DNA of 64,000 nt, taken from Amia ocellicauda (Eukaryota; Chordata; Actinopteri; Amiiformes; Amiidae). This document shows positions 1 through 10,737 of the stretch, piece by piece. Each line of letters opens with the position of its first letter. The first letter of the stretch is position 1. The position numbers and the translations under genes were made by a program. The notes under the pieces are model-generated. The model did not search any database, had not been told where the DNA came from, and was given only the letters and a program-made list of their open reading frames with translations. The DNA lies in the NCBI RefSeq assembly GCF_036373705.1, contig NW_027102663.1, positions 62,001 through 126,000 of the forward strand, written 5' to 3'.

Positions 1-70
1 GCGCTCTCAGGTTAGCTGCAGAGTGTTGATGACAGAACCAGTTGCAGAAGCAGTCCAGAACATTCCCCAT
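1..70 (-). pseudogene. Bcl-2-like gene, first codons (copy 0)
   Basis: The leftward frame starts with MGNVLDCFCNW and runs off the window edge. It matches the beginning of the candidate Bcl-2-like gene at 17059-17451, where the reasoning is given. Only about 23 codons are visible. Confidence 0.4.
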
Positions 71-82
71 GTTCAAAGTCCC

Positions 83-931
83 TTAGTTCAGGTCAGAGTC
101 TGAATCAGTGGCGTAGATGTCGAATTCTTCGTCGCTGTCCCCAGCTTTAACTTCTTTACGGAAGAAATAAGCTTTTAGCTTGCCAGCGGTTTTTCTACTC
201 GGCTCATCCAGGTCATTGAGCAGCTGCCCAAGTTTCTCTATTATAAACGGCTCCTTTTTCAGCTCCAGCAAAATCTCATCTATGATTTTCTGGACTTGTC
301 CCGCAGTGACATGTATGTGGGAGTAAGACAGCGCCTTGATTAGTGCCGGTTTCAGCCACGGTTTGTTCAGTCTTCTGTAAAACACGTTGAAATAGAACAG
401 GAAATAGTAACGGTCTGGTTCAAACAAACAACTGTGTCTCAACTGACTGGGGTGATTCACTTCACACCCCCGACAGACTTCTTTCAGAGCTCGGTCGATG
501 AGAGCACTCAGAATATACACCAGGGTGCTTTTAACCACTCTGCTTACTTGGTCACATACCCCGGGCATAAATCCTTCGTCTTCATCACGCCCCCGGGACT
601 GTCCGATGCTCATTGGTTCGCCTGGTGGTTTGTGGGGTGTTTCTACATCCATTGGACTGACCCCCTCCTGAGACGCACAGACGGTAGACAGTTCGGCAAA
701 ATCGAGGCCCTCCATGAGCTCCAGAGGCTGGGGATCCCCGAGACTCATTTGGACATCCATCGCACCGCATGTTGTTTCGTCCTGAGGGACCGGGGTCTGA
801 GGTCTTGGAGAGTAACCGCAGTCAAAGGGTTCCAGAGTGTATACAAAATCTGGGGAATAGAACCAGGGGTGATCCCGGGTTTGAAGAGGCCTGTAGAGCC
901 TGTCGACGTCCGCAGCTTTCGGGTAAGACAT
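83..931 (-). CDS. Putative zinc-binding HPSQ protein (copy 0)
   Basis: An open frame of 282 codons starts at MSYPKAADVDRLYRP. The N-terminal half is proline-rich and probably disordered. The middle contains CRGCEVNHPSQLRHSC, whose cysteines and histidines could bind zinc. After that come predicted helices, and the C-terminus is acidic with serine-aspartate pairs. It matches 17464-18348 and 52294-53178. Copies A and D can be read from a methionine twelve codons upstream, but the shared MSYPKAADV start is preferred. The molecular function is unknown. Its place in the right arm suggests a role in controlling the host or gene expression rather than in the capsid; that is inference. Confidence 0.6.
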   Translation of the reverse strand: MSYPKAADVDRLYRPLQTRDHPWFYSPDFVYTLEPFDCGYSPRPQTPVPQDETTCGAMDVQMSLGDPQPLELMEGLDFAELSTVCASQEGVSPMDVETPHKPPGEPMSIGQSRGRDEDEGFMPGVCDQVSRVVKSTLVYILSALIDRALKEVCRGCEVNHPSQLRHSCLFEPDRYYFLFYFNVFYRRLNKPWLKPALIKALSYSHIHVTAGQVQKIIDEILLELKKEPFIIEKLGQLLNDLDEPSRKTAGKLKAYFFRKEVKAGDSDEEFDIYATDSDSDLN

Positions 932-1009
932 TCTCTTTAATTTTAAACCATGAATGAATTGTTGCGCCTTTTATCCTATCTCTTCACTACGTCATGACAC
1001 ACCGCCCTC

Positions 1010-1234
1010 TTAGAAGAGAGTAGCCCCTGAGCCGTCAGACCCCCCTCCAAAACCCCACACGTCGTCTGTTTTATCATCGTCGTCGTCATTCAAGGGGGAT
1101 ATATAATCCATAATCCAGCATATTCTCCTTCTAACCAAATCCAGTTGCGAACATTTGGTCAAGATGTCAAAACCATCATTTATACAGTTTATGACCTCTT
1201 TCAAGAACGGCCAGTCCACGGCGTCAAACATCAT
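1010..1234 (-). pseudogene. Outermost right-arm gene, C-terminal part (copy 0)
   Basis: This 74-codon open segment matches the C-terminal part of the 236-codon protein at 33196-33906. It has an aspartate run followed by a glycine-rich tail. The family is not recognised. The rest of the gene is missing at the junction with the tRNA array. Confidence 0.55.
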
Positions 1235-1394
1235 TTCAGTAACCTGTTTTTCTGGATCCTCTTGCCCTTGAGCAATGCAAAATAGGTCAGTGAAATTAGA
1301 AACCTTTATCTCACAGGCTGGCCCAAGGGAAACGCCTGTGCGCGTTTTACCAGCCTGCTTCGATGGGAGCCATTCGAAACGCCAGGACGGGTCG

Positions 1395-1467
1395 GTTTCC
1401 GTAGTGTAGTGGCTATCACGTTCGCCTCACACGCGACAGGTCCCCGGTTCGAAACTGGGCGGAAACA
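1395..1467 (+). tRNA. tRNA-Val (CAC), slightly degenerate
   Basis: This 73-nt cloverleaf-type sequence has anticodon CAC in the loop ctcacac. The acceptor pairs gtttccg with cggaaac, and the T loop is ttcgaaa. One anticodon-stem pair is lost (gcgac in place of gcgaa). It is probably a weak or inactive copy. Confidence 0.8.
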
Positions 1468-2033
1468 ACCCGCGGTGCACGTGTGCTAGTGCCGTGTTAC
1501 CTGTCCCTGTAACGCGGCCGGCCATCGTTTTCTCTTCCTCGGAGTGGCAAGAAATCCTGACCTTGAGAACAAACGATCGAAGAAGGGTAGCTTTGCGAGG
1601 CGCTGGAACTGACACTTTTAAAATCGATACATGTTGTTGCTGTTACAATACGACCGTAGCAGGATCGGCGACATTGCTGTTACTCTTATGTAGTTGAAGG
1701 CGCAGTATAGCTCTGATAGTCTGGTGGTGACGGAAGACCACCAGCCGTTTGAACAAGCCATTCAGCATCACCTTGTTGGTATAAGTGCAGGCACTGTCTG
1801 AGCGCAGGGCGTCCTGCCTTTGAAAGAGTTTCCAAAGTGTCCTGATGTGCCCTTGAGCAATGCAAAAAAGGTCAGTGAAAATAGAAACCTTTATCTCACA
1901 GGCTGGCCCACGGGAAACGCCTGTGCGCGTTTTACCAGCCTGCTTCGATGGGAGCCATTCGAAACGCCAGGACGGGTCGGTTTTACCAGCAGTCTCCAAC
2001 GGTAACCGTTCTAAGCAACAGGTGACGGTGTCA

Positions 2034-2106
2034 GTTTCCGAAGTGTAGCGGTTATCACGTTCGCCTAACGCACGAAAGATCCCCGGTTTGAAACCGGGCG
2101 GAAAGA
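2034..2106 (+). pseudogene. tRNA-Val (AAC) pseudogene
   Basis: The anticodon loop reads ctaacgc (AAC). The acceptor end is cggaaag, so the first base pair is lost. The anticodon stem has a mismatch, and the B box has tttgaaa in place of ttcgaaa. These changes suggest a tRNA pseudogene. Confidence 0.75.
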
Positions 2107-2648
2107 GCCTGCTGTGGGCCGGCCCTTTTCGTCCTGCTTACCCTCGTGGTTCCCCGGAGGCGGTAGGTGGTTTTTCTTCATTGGAGTTCCCGAAATTGGT
2201 GGACTCAGAGCGTCCGTCCGTCGACAGGTTGAAATTGTAAACGCTGGTGTAGCCACTTTTAATTAAAATCTGATGATGATGTTATTGTTGTTGTTGTTGT
2301 TCTTGTTGTCGTCGTGGTCGCCGTCATTATTATTGTTAAAGTAAAGCTACCGTAAGGTGTAGAAGGCACAATAGCTCTGTGATTGTCTGATGGTGGCACA
2401 AGACAAGCAGCAGCTGTTTGAACAAGCCATTGAGCATCACCTTGTTGGGGTAAGTGTAAGTCTTGTCATAGCTCAGGGCGTTCTTCCTTTGAAAGAGTTT
2501 CCAAAGTGTCCTGATGTGCCCTTGAGCAATGCAAAATAGGTCAGTGAAAATAGAAACCTTTATCTCACAGGCTGGCCCACGGGAAACGCCTGTGTGCGTT
2601 TTACCAGCCGGCTTCGATGGGAGCCATTCGAAACACCAGGACGGGTTG

Positions 2649-2721
2649 GTTTCCGTAGTGTAGTGGCTATGATGTTTGCCTCACACGCGAAAGGTCCCCG
2701 GTTCAAAACCGGGCGGAAACA
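2649..2721 (+). pseudogene. tRNA-Val (CAC) probable pseudogene
   Basis: The anticodon is CAC with an intact acceptor stem. The T loop is ttcaaaa, which alters the conserved B-box G, and the D-stem/anticodon junction reads gatgtttgc. It lies 225 bp before the Polinton A insertion site. Confidence 0.7.
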
Positions 2722-2946
2722 ACCCACGGTGCACGCGTGCCAGTGCCGTGTTACCCGTCCCCATCTCTCTGCCCCAAGGCTGGCCGTTGTTTTCTCTTCC
2801 TCGGAGTGGCAAGTAATCCCGACCTTGAGAACAAACGATCGCAGAAGGGTAGCTTTGCGAGGCGCAGGAACTGACACTTTTAAAATCGATACATGTTGTT
2901 GCTGTGACAATACGACCGTAGCAGGATCGGCGACATTGCTGTTACT

Positions 2947-2952
2947 CTTATG
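2947..2952. repeat. Target-site duplication, left of Polinton A
   Basis: The hexamer cttatg directly precedes the left terminus agtagatag and is repeated right after the right terminus at 19124-19129. The uninterrupted monomer at 1681-1700 reads ctcttatgtagttgaagg with a single cttatg. Six bases is the duplication length known for Polinton integrases. Confidence 0.93.
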
Positions 2953-3136
2953 AGTAGATAGTTGTTTTTTTTGGGTGCGGCCTATTTTGTTATGACGTAT
3001 GCCCTAAGCTTATTAATATTCCTACGTCATAATTGGGGGGCGTGATTCTAGGTAGAGTTATTTCCTTAATTATTCCTACGTCATATCCGTCAGAAAGTGT
3101 ACACCCATAAAACCCTGAACAACAAGGCCGCCCATA
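2953..3136 (+). repeat. Left terminal inverted repeat of Polinton A
   Basis: It starts agtagatag and matches the reverse complement of 18940-19123 with about seven differences over 184 bp. It contains three tacgtcat/atgacgta motifs, close to the ATF/CREB core, each next to an AT-rich stretch. Similarity to the right end stops abruptly after cccata. Confidence 0.93.
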
Positions 3137-3254
3137 ACCTGTTGTTCTTGTTGTTCTTGTTGGTCAACTGTAGAGTGTGAATGGGTCGGCTCTTCCTGTA
3201 GTGGTTGGGGGTCTTTTTTAAATATACATGTAATGGTTTAGTAAATCTAAACCG

Positions 3255-3448
3255 TTATAAGATCAACAAGTTCTGTTGTCTGTAATGGTCCCAGGTCTTA
3301 ACAATGCCAGTTTTGAATAGTGCGTTTATCATATTCACACTGTCTCTGTCTGTCTCTCTCTCTCTCTCGCCCAATCATTTTATAAGATCAACAAGTTCTG
3401 TTGTCTGTTATGATCCCAGGTCCTAACAATGCCTGTTTTGCATAGGGT
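3255..3448 (+). repeat. Imperfect direct repeat, 125-bp spacing
   Basis: Two segments begin ttataagatcaacaagttct and continue through ccaggtc and aacaatgcc. They start at 3255 and 3380. A ct-rich stretch separates them. They look like a local duplication inside the element and are seen only in copy A. Confidence 0.8.
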
Positions 3449-4072
3449 ACTTATGTTATCCACACTGTATCTGGCTCTGTCTCTCCCCTCAAATTTAATT
3501 AAAAATAAAATTAAAAAAGAGGGTGTGTGTGTGGGTGTTTGTGTGTATAGGTTAATTGTGTTTGTAAAAAAAAAAAAAAAAAAGCTGTGGTTATATTTTA
3601 TCTCTCACATAATGTGTTCAGTCGTTTTACTTAAATACATTCTAGGGTCTTAAAGCTCATAAGAGTTAGACTTAAGATAAGGATATGCTTTTAAGGTATT
3701 TTAGCAGTCTCAATCCCTGATGATAAGGAATCGTTTAAAAAATAAAAACAACTGATCACTCAATGCTAAATAGATCACAACACTCAAGGCTAAATCACTC
3801 ACACCATGGGGGGCGGGTGTGGGCTCAGACAACAGTAGGTATGGCGTGTGGTATCAAAACATTCAGAATACTTTTAACCTATATAATTTATAAGCTTTGT
3901 AAAATAAACCCAAATATCTCTTTTGCGGGGATAAACGCTGTTCTGAGTAGTTTGTGACTTGTTTATTACCAAACAAAGCATCGCTATTAAAAAAAAAAAA
4001 AATCACTGTAAAAGCGCTAGTTATTTTAGATCTTTATAGTTATTTTCTTGGCTCAGGTTGTTTTTTAGCGCT

Positions 4073-4080
4073 TATAAAGG
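4073..4080 (+). promoter_or_regulatory. TATA box of the rightward block (A)
   Basis: TATAAAGG lies about 320 bp before the first candidate ATG (4401) of the left gene. It is conserved at 21941 in copy B and 57153 in copy E. A promoter here would drive the rightward block; this is inferred from motif and position only. Confidence 0.45.
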
Positions 4081-4400
4081 CCTGAAATATTCTTAGTGGT
4101 TGTTGACTATAGGTCTTGATGCTTAAAAATGTTTTTTTGAGAGACCAAAAGGTTCTAATAAAAGTTTAGAGTAGAGAGGAGAGAGATCGTCTCCATCTTG
4201 GTTTCTATTTGAAATTTGATGCAGTGTCATTTTATTGGTTGGTTTTGATATGTTAATTGGTAACAGGGCGGCACAAAGGCCAGACCAGAACAATGCCTTA
4301 CAAGCAGATCCGGCATGTGGCCATCAGTATAAGTATGAAGGTCTGGTCTTCAGCTCGACAGACTCATACTGACCTTTCGATTTAAGACTAAAGATCAACA

Positions 4401-6442
4401 ATGTCCGGAAACAACATCAGCGACTTCGATTTAAACGAGTTTTTAGGCAAGTCTTCAGATTATTTTCATTGACTCAGAGCGTGTTGTGTGCATGTATTGT
4501 AAATAAGGCTATAACATCTGTTTTAAGTTCTGTAAAATTATTTTTCAGCCAGTCAACAGCAGTTATTTCCCAACGCTGAGGAGATAATCTGGAACAACGA
4601 CGGTAAGATTTTTGTGTTTGCGCTCATGGGTTCTTATGTATGGGTGTGTGTGGTTTTGAAGAGGCTCATTAGAGTTATGAAAACGTTTTAATATATATTA
4701 ATGCCGGTCTCTTTAATTACACAGATACTATCGAAAGGCCTGTGATTAATGTCTCCGAGGATCGACCAAGAGAAGTGGTTGTCCCTAGACAGGCTGTCTG
4801 CCGACCGGGTAAGAACTAAACCCCTGTTTGTTTGTATAACGTTTCTGTAAGATGTTTGAGTCCAGTTTTGTTAATTTAAAAAAATTATCCTGTCTAACAG
4901 TATTAAGAAACGTGGTTCGAGACAACGAAAGGCCTTCCACATCGAGGGCTTGTTTCGTTTTACCTACGAGAACAGTAACCTTTCAAGAATCTGAAAGGCC
5001 GTCAGCCCCGGTATCTGATAGCTGTGAGTATATATCTGCAGCCTGTAAGAGGTTAAAGCTTTTTATAAAGCGGTGTGGTTAAAGGTTAAACATGTCTCTT
5101 ACCTTCACAGCGGTGCAAAAAGCTAAACCAGCCGAAAAACATAAGAAACGATTATTCTGTGGAGGTAAGTAAGATCTTTCAAACTTTAATGTTTTTAAAA
5201 GGGCTTTGTTTGCCCGTTGAGGGCTAATATTTAAGCCATGGGTGACCGTTTCCTGTAGGGCGGGGGCTTCTGGGAAAGATCTTTAGAAGTCCGGACAGGT
5301 CTAGGCTTGTTTCTGGGGAACGTGTTTAGAAATGACCGATTGCCGTACCGTCTGGTTAGGAAGTAAAGCCGTCTGAAAGGGTTTAGTAAGTTGTTTGGCT
5401 TATCTCCCGCTATTATACTTCTGTTTTAAAGTGGTTGTAGGAAAAGGCTTGAAGGTGTTCATTGTATTTAATATTTAAACAGATCGTGAAAACGTTTGTG
5501 AAACAGGAAGTCCCGGGATCAGGAAGCGTTTACACTTGGAAGGTTCGTTTAAAAATGAAATGTTGTTGTGTGTGTGTGTGTTTTATTAACAATATTACAG
5601 TTTTTAAAGAAACATTTAAGAAACAGTTTATTTACAGCGGCTTCTCTGTTTTACATTTATTATCAAGTCCTAATAAATATATTGTCTGTAAATAATAAGG
5701 TGTTGTAGTGAATGTCTAAGGCTATTTTCAAAGGTCTAAAAAAGCTAAAGGTTTTGAATGTCCTGGACATGTTGTTTTAAGTTTGATTTCTGTCGCCGTT
5801 TAAAGATGTAAATGTAATGTATATTTTTATTCTTCCCAAGACTCTTGGGATAGTCATTCTGTGGATGAGCTATTGAGGACAATTACCCCGTCTAAGTGGG
5901 ATCAAACATCTTCCCCGGTGAGATCACCGAGAGGATCCCCCACGGTGGTCTTGGAGACCCCCCAACATCTACTCAGGCCACAGCCTTCTGGGGGTAATTC
6001 AACACCCCAGATTCAGCCCGCCGCATTGTCGGGCGGAACAAATACAGGCATCCAACAACCTCAGGGGTCGCCGTCAGTCAGGGCTGACACACCACCCAAC
6101 GACGGCCTGGTTTCAACATCGTCCCCCCAGACCCGTTTCTTGGCTACAGAAACGCGGAACAGTACCCCGCGCTTGGCCAGGGTGTCACCGCAAAGGCCTT
6201 CTTGGTCTCCGTCCATGAGTATACGCTCGCTCCCTGCCTCCTTCGACCGAGATTTACCGGAGCGACCATCCTTTGAAGCTGAGCCAGGCCACCAGCCCCC
6301 GGAGCTACTTCCTGAAGGTCGGCATGAGTTGCTACATACTTTGTTACAAAATCAAAGACTTGTGTTACTGGGGCAAAACCTGGTGATAGAGAGCCAAAAC
6401 ACCCTTATTAATACCCTTACTAACGAATTGTACCGTATTTAA
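4401..6442 (+). pseudogene. Intron-like left gene of unknown function (A)
   Basis: Short open segments are separated by intron-like signals: donors such as gtaagatt (4603), gtaagaac (4809), gtgagtat (5024) and gtaagtaa (5165), and pyrimidine-rich or A/T-rich acceptors near 4548, 4724, 4900, 5110 and 5840. The first ATG is at 4401 (MSGNNISDFDLNEF). The last segment (5861-6442) is rich in proline, serine and threonine, suggesting a disordered protein, and ends in a leucine-rich helix near HELLHTLLQNQRLVLLGQ. The family is not recognised. The position next to the left promoter suggests an early regulatory role, which is inference. Copies B and E have the same layout. Confidence 0.5.
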
Positions 6443-6604
6443 TGTTTTAATAGACACAAAACGCCTTACTATTGTGGGTTGTTGGAAAAATAAAAAATAA
6501 ATTAAAAAATGTCCTGACTTGGTAAAAGAACTCACAAACTAAAGGATTATGAACAAGCTAGGGCCCCAAAAAGACCTTCCCGAGAGAACATCCCCGGCCC
6601 TGTT

Positions 6605-7423
6605 GTGAACTCCTCTGATGTCCCAATGAACCTGGAACTATTACAAATGATAAATGATTTAAATAACCCCCAATTACCACCGATAGAATGTGAATTAACA
6701 CACTTACCGGTGAACCCCGACCTGTTACAGATGGTCAATGATCTAAATAACCACCTCCCACCGGTAGCGCTTATAGAGGTTCACCCCCTAGTTCACCCCG
6801 ATTTGTTTGAAATGGTGGAGGCTTTGGAGGAGCTACCCCGACCAAATTCTGCCCCTATTATAAATGATTTGAGACAATTAGAACACAGGATGGCGGCAGA
6901 AGCAGCCATCACTATAGAGGAGGGTCTTGACATTAACCGGTTGGATATCTTTGAAGGACTTTTACAGGCTTTAAATGAGCCTCCTCAAAAAGGGGGTTTT
7001 GTAGATGTCAGCAGTGGGGGTGTTCGGAATGTGGAGGGTTCTGAGACTGATAAGGCTGTGGAGGACATGCTCTGTGAGAATGTAGGGGGTGAAGGCTTGG
7101 TTCAAAATGATGATGTGTCCAAGAGTACCAGTGATCCCGTGATTATAGATAGACCGGCCTATAACAATTTTGAAATGATTCAGCGTTTTACTTTTGCAGA
7201 ACTTTTAAATTGTGACAATTATGCAGAAATATTTGTCAACATACACGAGGCCTTGCAGAAAATGCTTGAACAGGTTGCTGAAAGGGTCAGACCTCGAGAT
7301 GTTGTACAGTTAGAACTCAGAGGGGATGCTTTGTTTAGCAACCTATCTGCAATGCTGAGTGGAGATAATTTAGATGTCTGGCTAAAATCGAAGCGTTATT
7401 GCAAAGTAACGCAGCCATCTTAG
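6605..7423 (+). pseudogene. Acidic repeat protein / PolB N-terminal region (A)
   Basis: This 272-codon open segment has three N-terminal repeats of about 30 residues built around LLQMINDLNN, LLQMVNDLNN and LFEMVEALEE, each followed by a proline-rich linker. The C-terminal part, with VRPRDVVQLELRGD, resembles the start of the polymerase in fish Polintons as I know them. It may therefore be the N-terminal extension of PolB, a place where a terminal-protein-like domain would be expected, rather than a separate gene. Open sequence continues upstream of the ATG to about 6510. It overlaps the following polymerase region. Confidence 0.55.
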
Positions 7424-10400
7424 CTGATGAAAGTCTGTCTCTGGTAATGAATGTGGTTCGTAACCCTGAGGGTGGGGCGCTTAGAAGACTGTCGAAATGC
7501 TTGAAGAACGACATAATTAGGACCAAGCTCAGGCAATTAGTGGTGAGTTCCAGTGGGGACAATAAGCTCTGTTTTGCTTACAGTTTAATAAAACTACTCA
7601 CCCCCGACATGCCTGAACCCCAAGCTCTGCAAGAGGCTTTAATGCTTCATCAGAGGGCCGGCTTAAACTCTCAACAGATGGTTGCCTTTTCAGACATTAC
7701 CAAGTTTGAGGAGTTGTTGTCTTTAAAAATTGTTGTGTGGTACCGTTGTGAGGTAAAGGAAGTATTTGTTAAATTTCAGACACATCCTGAAACCCATACA
7801 CAGACACTGTTTCTCTTCCTAGGTGATAGACATTAATTTGGAATAAAGAGTTTGACGGCTTTTTTGGGTTGTTCGTATGTTTGTCATTGGTGTTATAAGG
7901 CCTTCAATGATAAGCTTAAGCACCGCTGTGACGGTTACTGTAACGTCTGTTTCAATCCGCAATGTCGTAAGGGTTTGGCCCCTACCATCCAATGTAAAGA
8001 TTGCTTAAGGATTTGTCTCTCAACGTTCTGTTTTTCCGAGCATAAGGTACAGAGGGCCGCTGCTGAGGGGGTTAAAAAACTGAGTTATTGTGATCAAACT
8101 AAATATTGCCCGCAGTGTTGCCTCCAGTACCATTTTCATGAGGTTAAACCACACAAATGTCTGGAGCCGAGATGCAGGATCTGTAATGCTGATTTAACCT
8201 CGGGGTCCGAACACCAGTGCTTTATTCAGCCGGTTAAAAAGGAGCCGCCGCACAACCGGTATGTCTTTTTTGCTTTTGAATGCCGGCAAGAAAACGGGGT
8301 CCACGTTGCTAATTATATACACTGTATTGACATGTTGGATCGTGAGTGGTCAGCTAGCGGTGAGAGTTGTGTCAGGGATTTCTTTACGCGGTATCGCGGT
8401 CCAAAATACCTCAATTACACATTTATTGCCCACAATGCTAAGGGTTATGATTCTTACATTTTGATGAAGTATCTGGTGGAAAATGGGGTGACCCCAAAAA
8501 TAATAGCTCAGGGTAGCAAGATCATGTGTTTCACCGACGAAGCTTTCAACTAACGTTACATAGACTCGTTAAATTTCCTCCCCATGAAATTGAGCGCTTT
8601 GCCTAAGGCTCTGGGTTTTGAGGCTCAGAAGAAAGGTTGGTTCTGCCATTTTTTTAATACTAAGGACACTCAAAATTATCGAGGGTCCTACCCGCCCGCC
8701 TCTTATTATGGGGTTGATACTATGATGTCTCATGAGAGGGAGGAATTCTTTAAATGGTACAATACGGTTAAGTGAGGTGTTTTTGATTTCCGAGAAGAGA
8801 TGGCCGCTTATTGTAAAAATGATGTGGTGATCCTTAAAGAAGCCTGTGTGCGTTTCTGCGCCGAGGTTATCAACACATCGGGTCTCGACCCTTTGCAAAG
8901 TGTGACCATAGTGTCTCTCTGCATGAAAATGTATCGGTCCAATTTCTTGCAGAGAAACACTATAGCGGTCACCACTTCTGACAACTATCGTGCTAGACAA
9001 AATAACTTTTCGACTGTCTCCATACAGTGGCTGGAATACCTGAGTGCCCGGGATAACATATTCATCAGACATGCTTTAAATCAAGGGGAAGTCAAAATGG
9101 GGCCTTACTACTTAGACGGTTTTAGCGACGTGTTCGGGCGGCGTACCGCTTATGAGTTTGCTGGTTGTATTTACCATGGCTGTCCTCAGTGCTTCGACCC
9201 AAACACCTTTAACCCCGAATCACAAAAACTCTGCGGTGATATCTACTATGATTTCCAGGAACGAATTGAAACTTTAAAAAACACCTATGGTTTGAACGTG
9301 CTGGTGATTTGGGAACACGAGTGGACGACCCTGAAGCAACAGGATGCGGGGGTACAATGGTTTATGGAAACCTTGGACTTTCCTGAATGTCTAGAGCCCC
9401 GGGATGCGTTATTTGGGGGTCGTACCAATGCCCTCTGTTTACATTATGAGGTAAAGGAGGGTGAGAGAGTAGATTACTATGATTTCACCAGTCTGTACCC
9501 TTATGTCAACAAGACCAAAATGTACCCGGTGGGGCGTCCAACCATTGTTTATCGTGACTTTCTCGAAATCGGACATTACTTTAGTTTGATCAAAGTCACC
9601 ATGTACCCTCCTCGCGAGCTGTTCTTACCCGTGTTGCCTTACAGGTGTTCGGGAAAATTGATGTTCCCTCTGTGTAGAACGTGTGTGGAAACTGAAAATC
9701 AAACTACCTCTTGTCTGCACAGTGATGAAGAGAGAGCGCTGACGGGTGTCTGGTGTAGCATTGAGCTTGACAAGGCGGTGGAGAAAGGTTACAGAGTCGG
9801 TAAGGTGTATGAGGTTTGGCATTTTTCTGAAAAAACTGATACTCTTTTTGCTGATTACATTATGACCCATCTGAAAGGGAAACAGGAGGCATCGGGCTAT
9901 CCCTCATGGTGTGTTGACTCCGCGGCCAAAGAGCGATACGTTCAGCAATATTTTGAAAAGGAAGGGATCCGTCTAGAGCCGGGGAACATAACTGTAAACC
10001 CCGCCAAGAGACAAATGTCCAAACTGATTTTAAACAGTCTGTGGGGTAAGTTTGGGGAAAGAAATTACCGTCTAAACACAACCTTGATTAAAACCCCTGA
10101 ACTGTTCATAGAATTTATGTTTTCCAAACAACATGCAGTATCACACTTTCAATTCTTAAATGACCACGTGGCACAGGTCCAGTGGAGGGCCCCTAAAGAT
10201 TTCCCCACCAAACAGGGGAACGTTAATGTTTTCATAGCGGTTTTTACCTCGGCTTACGCCCGGCTTGAACTGTACAACTTAATGGATCAGTTGCAGGAAC
10301 GCACGCTCTATCATGATACTGACTCTGTAATCTTTGTCACCAGGCCAGGGGATTGGGTCCCTCCCCTCGGGGACTACCTTGGGGAGTTAACGAGCGAACT

Positions 10401-10737
10401 AGATCCTCAGGACCACATAGTGGAGTTTGTTTCAGGGGGTCCTAAGACTTACGCATACAGAACGGCTGCGGGTAAGACCTGTATGAAAGTTAAGGGTTTC
10501 ACTCTGAACCATTGTAACAACAAGCTCATTAACATCAAGTCTCTGACGACCCTGGTAGAAAGTTTTGTAACCGAGAAAGACGCGCCTCCTCGTGAGATTA
10601 TTACAGCCGGAAATCAGATCTATCGCAATAAAAAGGGGTACACGTTGGAAAATAGATCACTAAACAAACGGTTCAGGGTGGTGTACAATAAAAGAGTGTT
10701 GAAGACTGATTATACCACTCTGCCTTATGGATATTAG
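7399..10737 (+). pseudogene. polB: Protein-primed DNA polymerase B (A)
   Basis: This family-B polymerase replicates linear genomes from a protein primer. Cysteine/histidine-rich pairs (CHWCYKAF, CDGYCNVC, CPQCC) form a likely zinc-binding N-terminal region. Next come exonuclease motifs: FAFE near 8275, NAKGYDSY near 8435 and YCKNDVVIL near 8810. The polymerase core has motif A as YYDFTSLYPYV (9475), motif B as KRQMSKLILNSLWGKFG (10010) and motif C as YHDTDSV (10310). Long insertions between A and B fit the TPR domains of protein-primed enzymes. The gene is broken with a few breaks, although the core from about 8800 on is one long open frame of 645 codons. Its end overlaps the ATPase start by about 11 bp. 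Confidence 0.95.

Larger units (their letters stand above)
1..1259. mobile_element. Polinton copy 0, right-arm fragment
   Basis: This is the inner right arm of a Polinton, cut by the window on the left. It carries the start of the Bcl-2-like gene, the HPSQ gene and part of the outermost right gene, all leftward. Near position 1259 it passes directly into tRNA-Val repeat sequence, and no right terminal inverted repeat is present. This junction differs from those of the other copies. The fragment is broken, and only about 1.3 kb is visible. Confidence 0.85.
1260..2952 (+). repeat. tRNA-Val tandem array 1
   Basis: This block holds tandem monomers with tRNA-Val-like genes at 1395, 2034 and 2649, spaced 639 and 615 bp apart. 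Flanks shared with the other arrays include a segment around tttgaacaagccattcagca before the tRNA and a gat/gtt trinucleotide tract near 2267-2330. The array ends in the cttatg copy that borders Polinton A. Long open frames in it are overlaps of the repeat with chance and are not genes. Confidence 0.9.
3137..4400. other. Non-coding left arm of Polinton A
   Basis: No convincing gene is seen. The stretch holds an imperfect direct repeat (3255-3323 and 3380-3448), a ct-rich tract near 3343-3369, a gt tract, A-runs at 3567-3583 and 3990-4003, and a TATA box at 4073. From about 3825 onward the sequence is shared with the left parts of copies B and E, which lack everything before it. Confidence 0.7.

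Noticed and set aside
434-940. Rightward 168-codon frame opposite the HPSQ gene
   Set aside because: It is a mirror of the leftward gene, recurring at 17815 and 52645 only because that gene is conserved. Its translation has no family features.
2594-2953. 119-codon frame in the tRNA array and similar frames in all arrays
   Set aside because: It runs through tRNA sequence and repeat flanks, changes between monomers, and has no codon-like conservation.
3429-3957. Short frames in the left arm of Polinton A
   Set aside because: Low-complexity runs (A and GT tracts) account for their length, and no counterpart is coherent in other copies.
5462-5695. 77-codon frame inside the left gene region
   Set aside because: It crosses several splice-like signals and a gt tract, and is probably exon plus intron sequence rather than a separate gene.
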